This document shows, in pieces, positions 10,988-22,188 of a stretch of 64,000 nt of DNA. Below the pieces are notes generated by a model. It saw only the letters and a list, made by a program, of their open reading frames with translations, had not been told where the DNA came from and did no database searches. This DNA comes from Nitzschia sp. pyKryTriq1 (Eukaryota > Bacillariophyta > Bacillariophyceae > Bacillariales > Bacillariaceae), in assembly GCA_956465555.1 (NCBI GenBank), contig OY101117.1:3038001-3102000 (forward strand), in the 5' to 3' direction. Numbering within the stretch: the stretch's first letter is position 1; every line of letters begins with the position of its first letter. The translations under genes and the position numbers were made by a program.

Positions 10988-12319
10988 TTAGTAGCTAAAG
11001 CCAAGTTTGGACATCAATTTCTTTTCAGGAACGTCAGCTACTGTAGGAGGCACTTCCATCTGGAGTTTGATAGGAGGCGACAATCGCCGAAAGGGCTTTG
11101 CTGGTGATGCTCGAAATTTGTCAGGAATCGGTGATATTGACCGCTGCGGAAGCGCCGGTGTTCCAACCCGGCTATTAGGGAGCGAATGAGGCTGTTTTTT
11201 ATCATCATCTGTCAATGGAGCTGTTCGATGCGTTCGATGCGTTCGATGATTGCTGCTTTTGGTTTCTGCCTTTGGTGGAATCGGCGAAAGTGTGCGAACG
11301 GGCATTCTCAACCCTAAGTACTTGGACAGCGGCGCAGAACGATGTCGCCTTAGATTGTTTCTCCTCTCGGTCTCGGGGGAAATGGTTCTTGAGGGGAGTT
11401 GTGGAAGTTGATTATCCCTCGAAGGTAGCTGTATATATGCCCGATGTTCGATCGATGGAATGGGGGAAGTTGGAGCTGCCGTGGGCGAGTTTCGACGTTC
11501 GAACTTTGTAGGAGATTTCGTTCTCCAAGCAGGCGAAGAATCTATGTTTTCCCTTGATATTCGTTTCATCGGTCCAGTATCTGGTTCGTAGTTGGATAAT
11601 CTGCGTGTCATCTGAAATCGTGGTGGTGGTCTCAAGGGTCCATCTGAAACTTCACTAGTAGGGTCGTAGTTGACTTCTGGTTCTCGGCGGGGAGGCATCA
11701 GTGGTTCCATGGAATGTCGTCTCGATATCCGATGTCTCTGGCTATGAGGCTCTGGTTCCTGACTACTGGCGAAACGATTCTTTACCTTGTCCACCATTTT
11801 TTCTGGTTCTCCACCCAGGAGTTTCGTTATCGTCATGTGCTTTCGATAATTTAGGGAAATGGCTGCTGCCTCCTCGATCTCCGACAAGGAATAACCACAC
11901 CGCAAAAAGCTTTTTCAACAAGAACGTTGCGACGTGAGAATCAATCGTCCTCTTCTTCTGTGTCCATTCGCGGACAATGAGCTGATTAAATAATCGATGC
12001 AGGCAGGAAGGAAGGCCCGTGAGACTTACAATTTTGTTCTCTTCTTTCCGGATATAATCAAATCTCTTCTCGATTCCTTCCGCTTGGGTCGATTTTTCTC
12101 ATAGTAATCCAAATCGAACTCGGTTCTTCGGACTGGGTCCCACCCCAACGACATCGGAGGCCCCCCAGTGGATAAAGAAGGAGAGTCACCCAAAACAATG
12201 GCAATTTCGATCAGCTCGATGAGTTGAAATCGGACGGACCGCCGCGGATGCTGATGTTCTTCGTCCCTGCCGTCGTCATCATCATCGTTATCGGAGGAAG
12301 GCGGCTCCGAAGAATCCAT
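10988..12319 (-). CDS. Conserved stramenopile-type hypothetical protein, two exons
   Basis: Two exons: 12030-12319 and 10988-11909, joined by a 120-bp GT-AG intron (11910-12029). The phases agree and give 403 residues. After an acidic leader comes SVRFQLIELIEIAIVLGDSP followed by TGGPPMSLGWDP, then DLDYYEKNRP. After the junction comes FFLRCGYSLSEIEEAAAIS. I recall proteins of this layout (a short strand, LGDxPS, GPPxxxxW, then a helix with a GYS-x-x-EI motif) from several diatoms, always without known function. The rest (about residues 150-403) is Pro/Arg/Ser-rich, likely disordered and full of RRxS-type sites. It ends 15 bp from the stop of the convergent HA-domain gene. Function unknown. 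Confidence 0.75.
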
Positions 12320-13487
12320 GATTGGAAAGGAAATAATATGCAACACAATAAAATAAACTACCAGTATGTCGTAGTCTAACTTCGCGCGTCTTCACTCATC
12401 TGATCCTGTGTGATGTGTGTATGACTCTAATCTTCGTAATGGACGATGCTTGTAATGATAATGGGCATGGTGTGCACGATGCGATGCACAATAACTTTCA
12501 TCATCGATTTTCATAATCTGGTCGTGGAAAGTGGAATTAGGCGGTACTGTACGGTACGTGTACCGATACAAGTACAGCGAACCATGCGGTTTCATTCGCT
12601 CGCTGGCTTCGCCTCCCCCTCTCGATCAGTCGGGTGAGTCATAGATGTATAGATAACTACTGTAGTAGCGGTACCGTACTAATTGCTGCTTGTTGTACGA
12701 GTACGGTCCTTCCGTCGGTCCCCGGGCGGTACTGTACCAGTACTGTACCGGTACCTGGTACACGTACCGTACTTTTACCGTTACGACCTGGTACTTGGGC
12801 GTACCACCCCCGCAGAGTTCAAGGTGGGATCGAACGGTACCTGGTACAGAGTACTGGTATAGTCTCAGTTCTTTTACACTCTTTACTCGCAAGCAAGCAG
12901 GGACGCACCGACCTCGCTTGGCACAAACACCACCGGCCGCGCGTTCGTACAGGGACTATTTTTTACTTGTATAATCTAAGTAGAAACTCTACTGAGATGA
13001 AAACTCCCGATACCAATGCATCCTCGCTAACCGCAATCATTTGCCGCGTATCGATGAGCTCTCGGTGATGATGGAGGATGGATGGAGGCAGGATGAAACA
13101 AAGATGCCGAGCTCCGAGCTTATTCGATCGGTGGTTGCCTTTTGTCCATTGTCATTGTCATTGTCATTGTCATTGTCATCGCACACACACACACACTGAA
13201 CGTCAGTACGACCATTTTTTGTTTTCCATAACTACCAGTACGGGGCTTGAGCGTTCGATAGAGCATTCACTCTTCATTCATCGATATTTATTCATTCATT
13301 CATTCATTGAGCTGCTTGCGAGCATTCCTGTTGGATACCACCGACACACGAATACTTGAGGGTCGTCACGTAGCCGAACTCACGAACTGATCCAGTCCGG
13401 TCCAGTTCGGCCTAGTCCAGTCCAGTCCGGCCCAGTCCAGTCCAGCCTAGTCTAGTCTAGTCTAGTCTTCTACCTTCACAGTAAGGG
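12320..13487. other. Intergenic region rich in GTAC palindromes and microsatellites
   Basis: About 1.2 kb between divergent genes. A dense GTAC palindrome array lies at about 12543-12860. Microsatellites follow: a (CATTGT)n hexamer at 13147-13180, a CA run at about 13182-13195, an ATTC tetramer near 13290-13306, and a degenerate pentamer (CCAGT/TAGTC) at about 13388-13467 directly upstream of the next start codon. The short frames crossing it are rejected. Confidence 0.6.
13388..13467. repeat. Degenerate pentanucleotide tract upstream of a start codon
   Basis: About 80 bp of CCAGT, CCGGT and TAGTC pentamers in tandem, ending about 20 bp before the ATG at 13488. It would lie in the 5' untranslated region or core promoter of that gene. 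Confidence 0.75.
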
Positions 13488-15062
13488 ATGGAAAAATCGG
13501 GTTCTACCGCCGTTTCCTCCATTTGGAACAAGTTGACGAAAGCCGGTGCTCGGAGCACGAGCACCAAGATGGCACCGTCCTCCTCTTCCATCGGAAGCAA
13601 CAGTGCTAGTGCCAGCGGCAGCAGCAGTCCTGTGGTTTTGGCAAGAACGTCTCCCCAGGCCGAAGGGGAACCCGCGAACAAGCCCTCGTCGCCTCCCGAG
13701 CGGGAAACTACTGGGCGCTCGGCGACTGCTCACTACAAGTTTGGTGATCTCCAACCGATGCCCAAGATTACGAAATCGCCCTACGAACCCAATCAAACGG
13801 CAGAAGTGGACGAGCCTCTCTTTGATCGGCTGAAACTCTTGCTACTTTCAAAGGAAGAACGTCAAGGGGAAGTCTTTGACATGGCGGGTTCGCCCTCCCT
13901 GACAGTCCAGGACGAAACAAACAAAATTTTCGGCGAGGTTTTGGCCGAAGCCGTAGTCAAGGCGCATTATGTGATTGGAAAGTCGGGGATACTTTTTAGT
14001 CCTCCTTGGCTCGAGCACAAACAGTGCAAGATTCGGGGAGTGCAATGCGGTTGGATCTCCAAACCGATGATGTTGTTGCTGCTGCACGAGCAACGCTTTG
14101 CCAGAGCACCCGAAGTGACTTTGAGCAGTCTCATCAACAGCATTGGCGTGCTAAGCATTTTCTTTGAGGCGCTCAAGGAATGGAAACTTGACGATCCTCA
14201 ACTTGTCCACAACGAACCTTCCCTCCACTTTAACTCCAAGAAACAGCAATGTTTGAAATGCGTCATTTTTATTGCGCGAGTGTACCGATGTAGCAAAGTA
14301 TTGCGAACGTGCGAAGAAGACGACGACGAGGATGAAGTAGAAGATTTTGAAGAACAGGAACCCGGACTCTTTGCCAAAGTCCAACAATGCTTGGAAATAT
14401 TGAAAGAGAACGTCAAGGTCCATCCAAAACGTCTAGAAGAATACGAGGGCAAGATGCAGCAAGAAGATCGGCGGAAGCAGTATTTGCTCAACTTGGCTGA
14501 CAGTGAAAACAGCCGCAGGCTAGAACAAGCGGCGGCCGCGGCTGGGAAGCCACAAAAGAAGAGGAAACGAGCATCTACTGGAACACTCACGGTCCAATCT
14601 ACCGGATCTTCTCTTAGCAGTAATACCTTTCCTGCTCCTGTAGCAGCAGATGATCCTCCCGAGGATGAGGTCACACCACCACCACCACCATCAGCAGCAG
14701 CAGCAGCAGCAAGACGACAACCCTCTCCTGAGCCAGCAACATTCATCATGGGGGAACCAGCAACAGAACCTGAGATGAATGGCAATCATCATCCTACATT
14801 ATCACAGTCGACAAAATCGGTCGATGCCTTGTTGGCATTGACAGAAAAACAATTCAAAATAATGGGGAAATCAATGAAGAGATTGAGACGTGAGATTAAA
14901 AAGAATCGAGATGAGATTCGTGAGGAAGTGAGAGCGGAGCTGATGGAAGAATACGGATTGCTACGACGTCGCGACGACGATGATGATGATGACGACGACG
15001 AGGACAGTGATCCCCCAAGGACGAGTTCGACAAAGAAGAAAAGAAGGAATGGGAGAAAGTAG
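13488..15062 (+). CDS. Acidic, coiled-coil hypothetical protein
   Basis: Single-exon frame of 524 residues, not recognised. Residues 1-85 are Ser/Pro-rich. A folded, Cys- and Leu-rich core (about 95-310) contains HYVIGKSGILFSPPWLEH, RGVQCGWISKPM and QCLKCVIFIARVYRC. A strongly acidic bend (EEDDDEDEVEDFEEQE), a charged helix (about 300-355), polyproline and polyalanine tracts, and a C-terminal coiled coil (about 445-495) follow, ending in an Asp run and a basic KKKRRNGRK tail that could act as a nuclear signal. The core plus charged tail suggests a scaffold or nuclear protein, but nothing here points to a reaction. The start is the first ATG after the pentamer tract. Confidence 0.7.
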   Translation: MEKSGSTAVSSIWNKLTKAGARSTSTKMAPSSSSIGSNSASASGSSSPVVLARTSPQAEGEPANKPSSPPERETTGRSATAHYKFGDLQPMPKITKSPYEPNQTAEVDEPLFDRLKLLLLSKEERQGEVFDMAGSPSLTVQDETNKIFGEVLAEAVVKAHYVIGKSGILFSPPWLEHKQCKIRGVQCGWISKPMMLLLLHEQRFARAPEVTLSSLINSIGVLSIFFEALKEWKLDDPQLVHNEPSLHFNSKKQQCLKCVIFIARVYRCSKVLRTCEEDDDEDEVEDFEEQEPGLFAKVQQCLEILKENVKVHPKRLEEYEGKMQQEDRRKQYLLNLADSENSRRLEQAAAAAGKPQKKRKRASTGTLTVQSTGSSLSSNTFPAPVAADDPPEDEVTPPPPPSAAAAAARRQPSPEPATFIMGEPATEPEMNGNHHPTLSQSTKSVDALLALTEKQFKIMGKSMKRLRREIKKNRDEIREEVRAELMEEYGLLRRRDDDDDDDDDEDSDPPRTSSTKKKRRNGRK

Positions 15063-15479
15063 TACTTGTACTCGTACTGTATCGTACTGTACAAGTAGTT
15101 GTTGCAAATAGACAAGAAGTAGTAGAATGGTTCTACGAACCAGTACGTACTTTAGTCTACAAGTACAGAAGAAGAGTCATCGGTGCAAGTGGGGACCCCA
15201 CCAGCAGAGGTATCAGGGCTGGGGCTGTTCGTACCGGTAGTAGTTTATTTGTGCGTTTTTGAATTTGCTGTATTTAGTCAAAGGAGTCAAAGCCTGTTTT
15301 TCGGCACGGCAGGCAGGCCTGCACGCGCATTTGAGCTTTTGCCATTCTCATCATCGCGCTTTTTTATTATTTGCTTCTTGCATGATCTGGTGGACATCGC
15401 GCTGTTTGCTTCTTGTATTCTCGCGGACGATGGAAGAAATGCCACAGTTGACGACAATGACACATCTTGTTACACAAAG
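15063..15479. other. Intergenic gap before the first GT92 gene
   Basis: About 420 bp. GTAC motifs lie at 15062-15165. The frame of the next gene stays open back to about 15183 but contains no ATG before 15480, so I treat this part as untranslated leader. Confidence 0.55.
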
Positions 15480-18173
15480 ATGGCACACGCGGCGCCTAAT
15501 CGTAGTCGGAAGTCTCTACGAACAGTATTAGGAAGCGCTATCAGTCAACGATCTAGGCGCCACACGGCCACAAAGGGGGTGTCTTTGCGTCTAGCCTTTA
15601 CCGTCATTGCCAGCTTTGTCTTGCTCCCTGTTTTGTATTTGCAATATCATCTAGTCAAAATCCCTCCTCACTCGCATCCGCACAAGATTCGAGACGATCT
15701 GCAACACTTTCAGCGGCGACAAAGCCGTGACCGAAGCCGTCATGGTTCTCCATCGGCATCATCATCGACATCGTTACCCTCGCTGGGGGGCAGCACACCA
15801 CCACGAATCTTGACGGCGTATTTGGAACCCCCTTCGACGCTGACTTACAAAAGTGGTAACATGCCTCAATTCTCCCGCAAAACTACGGCCGCCTCATTGA
15901 CCAAGTTGGAATTCCCGCAAGTCGGATGGTGTGATCCCACTCATCGTGTTTTGCCCGATCTTCCCATTGACGAATATCCAGAAGATGATCCCTTTTTGCC
16001 TTGGATCCATGACTATTTTGTGTCGGAAGATGCGCGATTTGTTCGATTTGTCAGTCAGAACAAACGCCGATGTGATACGGGAGAACATCACAAGGATACC
16101 ATGTCATTCTGGGAGCCACAGGTGACGTTGTTCCAATCCATTCCTATAGTAGAAGTGGAACCCGACAGAGGTACGAGTACTGGCAAGGGCCCTAAGGCTC
16201 GGTTGGCGAGCTCGATGGAGGAGGCGACTCATCCCGCCACTCGGTTCCAGTGTCGTTTCTTTCGGCGGGCGACGAATGAGACGATCACGACTTGGTCCAT
16301 CTTCAAGTTTGACTACGAATACGTCACTTGGAGGAAGCTACGACGTCCCATGATGGATCGAGAGGGTGGAAAGGATACTGCCATGTTTTGGCTATCGACT
16401 CTACTTTTTTCGTGTCCTGTTCCTGACGAATGGCAATCCTTACTGATAATGGACGACACCTCTTCCTTGGAACGTAGTAGAAGTCTGCCGGACTTGTATT
16501 TGGATTTGATCCCGATACGGACTCCGATTCGTGAATATCATTTGCTTTTGACTGTCAACCATACGGGACCTGAAGAATTTGCCAAACTTCAATCTCAACT
16601 CTATCCTTTGGAAAGTGTCTTTGGGACGAAGCAGTTTTTACCGTTTTACGAGGATGCTGGGCGTTGGGCCAACCTTCCCATCTGCCCACGTCCCCCAGAG
16701 GAACATGTAAGGCGTCGTGCCATGGCACCCGCTGCTGGATCGACGACGATAACTGCAGGTATCGACAAGGAGGGTAGTGTCTCTACAAGCGAAATGAGTG
16801 TGGAAACTGCATCAAAGGTCCCCTTCCAGTTTGTCGCTTGTACTTGGACTGCCGCATCGTACACACGAAGAGGGGATGTCATTCGAGTGTCCGATTCGGC
16901 AGCTCGTTTGCGCGAATGGATCGTATTTCATTTGATGGTAGGCGTCGAACATGTCTACATTTACGACAACACAAACATCACCAACAGTACTACTGCTTCT
17001 CAATTGTGGCATGTAACACAAGAGTTTCCAGAGGAGCAAGTCACGTACCATGCCTGGCCTTGTAAAATTTGCAACAACAATCGACCCGCACATCCAAATC
17101 CGGGAGAGCGATCCTCGCAATATTCCGCAGAAAATAGTTGTCGAGAACGATATGGACCACTCACGGAATGGATGACATTTATTGATGTTGACGAATACCT
17201 CATTCCCATGAAGGCAGTGGCTAATGTTGCGGCGGAGAAGGGACTACACTATGACTGGCGTCCCATCCTCGACGAGATGAAGGCCAAGGGTGTTCCGATT
17301 CTACAGTTTCTGTCTAGCCGCGCCAGACCAAGAGTGGATCTGATGGAGTAAGTCCATGGTTGTGAACGAAACCAGAGAGTGCAACGATTGTTTGGAACTC
17401 TTCCTCATCTTTTTTTTTTTCCAACTTCAATGTACGTACGTAACCGAATAGAGATCTAGAGGACCAATCAATGTGCAAGGATCCCACCGGACAGAAAAAT
17501 AACAAATACCCAAATACGGATAGTTGCATTGGACCCAAAAAGGAAGAAACATTTTTGAATACTTACAACTGTGACTACATTCGCCCCCCGAAACCCCAGC
17601 GGTTTGATCGAGCACGGAAGCAAATTTATCAAACCAGTTATGTTTGGAGTCATTTTGTCCATTGTAAGTTGACAAGCCAAGCGAAGAAAAGGTGCGGCAG
17701 AGCCAAAAGACAGAAAATAATGATTCTCACACTTTCTTTGCGCCTTAGACTCAACCGTGACAGCAGACTACGCTGAAACGTATTCGGAATTCCAGGAAAA
17801 ACATAACGATGGATCGGGGGGCAAATTTCTCTCAAAGGCCAGTGGACCTTCCTGGACAAGCCAGTATCCAGACGTATTTGTTGATGAATTGGCAACTGGA
17901 GCTTTGATCCATGCCAGAAGCGTCATGCCACACGAAACGCGTCGTCGATCTGCCGAATGTAGTCTGGGTTCCAGAGTGGCTTGCATGGTAGGCTATCTCT
18001 GTGAGGATACAGTCGAATTCATCGACGAAAAGCATCAGGCGAACGTTTTCAACAATTCGGATGGATCATACTGCAATTGTTGGGAGAATGCCGTGGTAAC
18101 TCAAAGTTTAGTACCTCGATTGGTGGAACGCATGCAAGAACACACAACTCAAAACGTAGTATCAAAGAACTAA
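15480..18173 (+). CDS. Family 92 glycosyltransferase, type II membrane protein (copy 1)
   Basis: Three exons: 15480-17347, 17452-17663 and 17749-18173, giving 834 residues with consistent phases across both GT-AG introns (104 and 85 bp). A basic N-terminus precedes one membrane helix (about residues 37-56), as expected for a Golgi type II enzyme. A family-typical region follows (FLPWIHDYFV, QNKRRCDTG). The catalytic domain (about 545-834) starts with FVACTWTAASYTRRGD and continues with LREWIVFHLMVGVEHVYIYDN, GERSSQYSAENSCRERYG and the metal-binding FIDVDEYLIP. GT92 (formerly DUF23) enzymes of animals and plants are galactosyl- or related transferases on glycans. The second copy at 24644 shares all these blocks. 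The sugar and acceptor are unknown. Confidence 0.85.
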
Positions 18174-18309
18174 ATACTTCGCGGTGACATCTAGTCAATG
18201 TCTACTCCAGTAATTACATCTATTAGATTCAGGATGGGGAAGCTTTGTTATGAACTTTGAGATTGTAAGATGATATTGAGCTTCCTAGTAGCTTTTCCCA
18301 CCATCGTCG

Positions 18310-20791
18310 TTAGTTGCTCAGGGAGGGCAGCGCCAAATAGTCTTCGGAGTGTTCTTCCGCATCGTCGGGATCAGAAGATTCTTCTACGCTCTTGTTATCA
18401 GGAAAGTCAATCGCTCTTGGCTTTAAATTTTCCGGTTCAAACCATCCTCGACCACAAAAGCCCAACACTTGTGGCCACAAATCCACAAACACGACACCTT
18501 CCTGCTCCAGTCTCTTTCCAACGCGCAAAAGTTCCATGATGGCCTTGCGATCCTGAGGCGTAAAGAGGAGGTGTCGATCGGGGGACCAACTTTGCTCGGC
18601 CTTGGAAATTAAATCCTTGCACTCGTCAATGGCACTTTGCGTCAGACAATTCCACGGCTTTGAGGAATTGATGGGTTCTTGAGGAATCATGGAGCGGAGT
18701 ACTGGTGAAGTCACAGGAGAGGTGCTCGACGAACGGGATCGAATTCGATTCCGGTTGGGAGTCTCTGGAGCTTCCGGTGATGGGGGTCGCCTGGCCCTGG
18801 GCGTATCAGGAAGTGCAAAAAAGGCATTGGGACCGCCGCTTACTCGAGGACTGCCGCTATCTGTGCCGTTGTTCGGTCGAAGATCAATGCGCGCTCCAGC
18901 ATGGAGCAATTCCCGAAGAACGTCGCTGCTCCCACGTGCTACGGCTACATGGATCGGCAAACGCCCACTCAAGTCGGGAGTCTCCATTGCGGCCTTGGAC
19001 ATGAGGTGTCCCAAAAGAACGTGTGAGGCCTTGTGGGCATTGTAGTGAGCACAGTAGTGCAGCGGAGTGTAACCACTGAAACGAGAATGGGGGTGGATTG
19101 AGGCTGCACCATGACCATCTTCCTGAGGTGCTCCAGCACATCGGGCAGTCAAGTCGGCACCTTTCTTCAATAGCAAATGGGCGGCATCCGAAGCGTCCTC
19201 CTGCGCTGCGAAGCAAAGAGGCGTGGCCCCGCTGTTAGCACGAGCGTCCACTCTCGCTCCCTTGTCCACGAGGAGTTCGATAGACTCGGAAGAGTTACTA
19301 TATGCCGCATCGTGCAATGGTGTCCAACCAGAAGGGTGGGCACGTGCGTTGGGGTTTGCTTCATACTCCAACAACAACGAAACACATTCCCTTTCATTTT
19401 TGAAGGCAGCCCAGTGAAGCGGAGTGTTGCCATGCCCATCGGCGGACCCATGAGGTCGAAGGAAGGTCCTTGATGAGAATCCATCATGTTTGAATGCGCA
19501 TGATCGAATCAAAGAAGATTGGGTGCTTTCTGGCAGAATGGTATTTTCCAGCAAGGCCCTTGCGGCGTCCAACTGCTTCATCTCCCCAGTCCGAACGCGT
19601 TGAGACAATTCCCTGAATTGACGCAACAAAGCAACGTAGTCTCCCTTTGGGATCACTGGTCGGCTACTTTCTCGTCTAAAATGGCGCACATTCAAGGTAA
19701 TCGGTGGGAATGAGCCCGCGGGTTCAGAGCTGGCTCCTGTGAACAGACTCGAAGGACGCAGTGACAGAGTCTCCGGAAAGAAGGGGGCGCCAGCTGATGC
19801 ACTTCTGCCTCGTTCCTTTTCCATATTTTGAGAGCACTTCTTTCCGATTTCCAGCAAAAGCGTCAAACATCCAATTGAACCATTGCAAGCAGCCTCGTGA
19901 ACCATGAGGCGGCGAAAGGCAGTGTGCGAAGCTCGTCCATCAGCACCCATACTCAATAGAAACGCTAACACCAAGGGCAAGTCCATTGCACACGCCAAAT
20001 GTAGGATTGTTCCCGCTCCGCCGGATGCACCCGCAGAAGACCCTCCTAGTGGTGGTGGGGTTGCATTGGCGACCGAGCCATCAAAGATAGGAGGGATATG
20101 CTCGTTTCCGTCGGGCGGAGTAGTGTCTCCGGCTTTATTGTATACGCATAGGTCGGCTGGAGGCCGCGAGTCACTGAGAGCATTAGCGGTTTCCCAGAGT
20201 AGCAGAGCTGCCTCCCTCGGAACCCTTGACGGATTAAGCGATGTTGCATCTACCGATGCCTTATTTTCTTCCGTCCCCATGAGTCCTGACAACTCCTGAA
20301 GCAAATTCAAAAACGCGGCGTCATCTTCACTTCGCGCCACAGAACTTGGACCCGAGAAATCATTCGGCTGCTGAGAAAATTCATCCAGTTTCTCCTCTGT
20401 TCGTTTCCCGGGATCGACATAGACAGTTCAAAAAACAAATTGAGTACGCATATCACACGTGATACAAGAGATCATTTGACACCAGCATGAGAACAGCACA
20501 ATAGTGCCAAGGAAAACAGGGAAAAAGGATACGGTCCGCACGCTTCCATCACCAATACTCGTGGCCAAGCTTTTCCAAGTTATCGCCCCACGAAATTCAA
20601 AATAAATCCTTACCGGCTTTTGTGTAGAACTCTTGTTGCTGGGCCCACCGACTTTTCATCGACATGTAGGAGGCCAAAGAATTTCTGGCGTTCGCCGCAT
20701 AAAGCTTCACCAAAGCCTCATGGTCGTTGGCCACAACCGCATCAAATAGCATCGTCCCTGGGTGCCCCACAACAGGGGACGAAGTTTCCAT
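18310..20791 (-). CDS. Ankyrin-repeat protein
   Basis: Two exons: 20614-20791 and 18310-20396, joined over a 217-bp GT-AG intron (20397-20613). The product is 754 residues. Exon 1 encodes a first ankyrin-like helix pair (LFDAVVANDHEALVKLYAA). In exon 2, ankyrin units include TILHLACAMDLPLVLAFLL, NTPLHWAAFKNERECVSLLL, WTPLHDAAYSNSSESIELL, ATPLCFAAQEDASDAAHLLL, YTPLHYCAHYNAHKASHVLL and RLPIHVAVARGSSDVLRELL, giving about seven to eight repeats. Long Ser/Pro/Gly spacers separate the first units from the main block, and an unrelated helical, acidic tail ends the protein. Ankyrin stacks bind other proteins. No catalytic domain is seen, so a scaffold role is inferred. It sits between, and opposite to, the two GT92 genes. 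Confidence 0.87.
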
Positions 20792-22188
20792 GGTTGGTGG
20801 TTGAACGAATAATTTGTGAGCCTTATTCAAACGGTAATCCACACACAAACTGTGTCTAAAGTAAGGGATCGGTCGGTGATGACAGCCAGTGTGGATCGAA
20901 TTCTTCTCTGCTTCCGTTCAATGTTCCTGCTCAAAATTTTGCCTGCGTGTGTGTTCGTCGTGATGTCGATCTCGCTCCCTTTTCTCACTACTCGAATACG
21001 TCTCGCGCGTTCCCACATGAAACCTCGTTCGTTTCAACGCAAATGACTCGATCAGGTCCAACGCGAATTCGCAGCGCCCGAGATACACGGGGCACAACCC
21101 GGGATCTAAATTATTCTATCCCGAGACGGCTTTCTCCGGTTGGCCATTCACTATGGGTGAGATCGTGCCTGTACGACATGCTATTTTTTAAGTGAATTTA
21201 TACAGGTATTCAATTCTGAATAAGATCATTGAATTTTATTATGTGCCCCACTTGTTGTCACAATGGCGCCTCAACGCTCCCAACGGAGTTCCACCAGCAT
21301 AATAAAAACTAGTTCCCGCCAAATCTCCGGCGCCCTTATGCCAGCCAACGGTCGAATAAATAAGCATGTTGAATCGGTGGGACTTGTCATCCTCGCAAGG
21401 CGCACTCCTGAACGTATGTTTTTCATGTTTGAGGGGCACGATGATACCAAGACAACCAGGGTGGGATCAGCTACACATCCCGGAGTGGGACTTGCATCTC
21501 AAGAGTAGACCTAGCAGTAGTAGCAGTAGTACTAAGCTACGAGTAGAGGTAAAGATAGAGAAACGGCAACTACTAGTAGTACCGCTTGGTAGGGCCTCTA
21601 TTTAGGCCACCAAGACTACTAAACACATCAACCGTGACTTAAAAAGATCTAGAAGATATGGATCGGCATGGGCTAAGACGCCCTTCCGATGCGTAAACGA
21701 CTCAACAAGAGAACGAAAGAAGCACATCAGAAAAAGGAGAAGGTTCCGATGATGATGATTCGATGATTCTTCTTCTTCGGCATGCATGAGAAACTTCGCA
21801 TCAACATCGTGACACCACGCACGTGTTCGGTGTTCTGCCGTTCGGGAACATACAAGGTACTGTACTTGTACGGTACACCTGGAACATAGTGCGGTACAGT
21901 AATGGTACCAGGTACCGTGAAGATATGATACCGCCCGGTATCCCTCTCCAAAGATTCGAACGGGTCCCGCTGACAGTGCTATCATCTGATACTGTACCCT
22001 ACCTCCTGGCACCTATCCTTGGTATTACCGACCAGAAACTACTAACTACTTCTTTTCAATATGAGGAGTCTCTGCCAACTAGATCCGGCTCCAGCACTGA
22101 AAGTGTCTACAATTCTAGTAGCTTTGCTCTACTCTACAAAGTAACGATATGCTAACGTTGGCCTGGTTTCGTAGTCGAGTTCACGGCC
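20792..22188. other. Intergenic region, GTAC cluster, no gene seen
   Basis: About 1.4 kb. A GTAC palindrome cluster lies near 21855-21925, and TAGTAG-rich patches near 21508-21600. The longest open frames have no recognisable domains and I do not call them. Confidence 0.5.

Noticed and set aside
14198-14785. A 195-residue minus-strand frame
   Set aside because: It is the antisense shadow of the acidic protein at 13488-15062 and is made of Ser/Ala/Gly runs from the opposite repeat codons.
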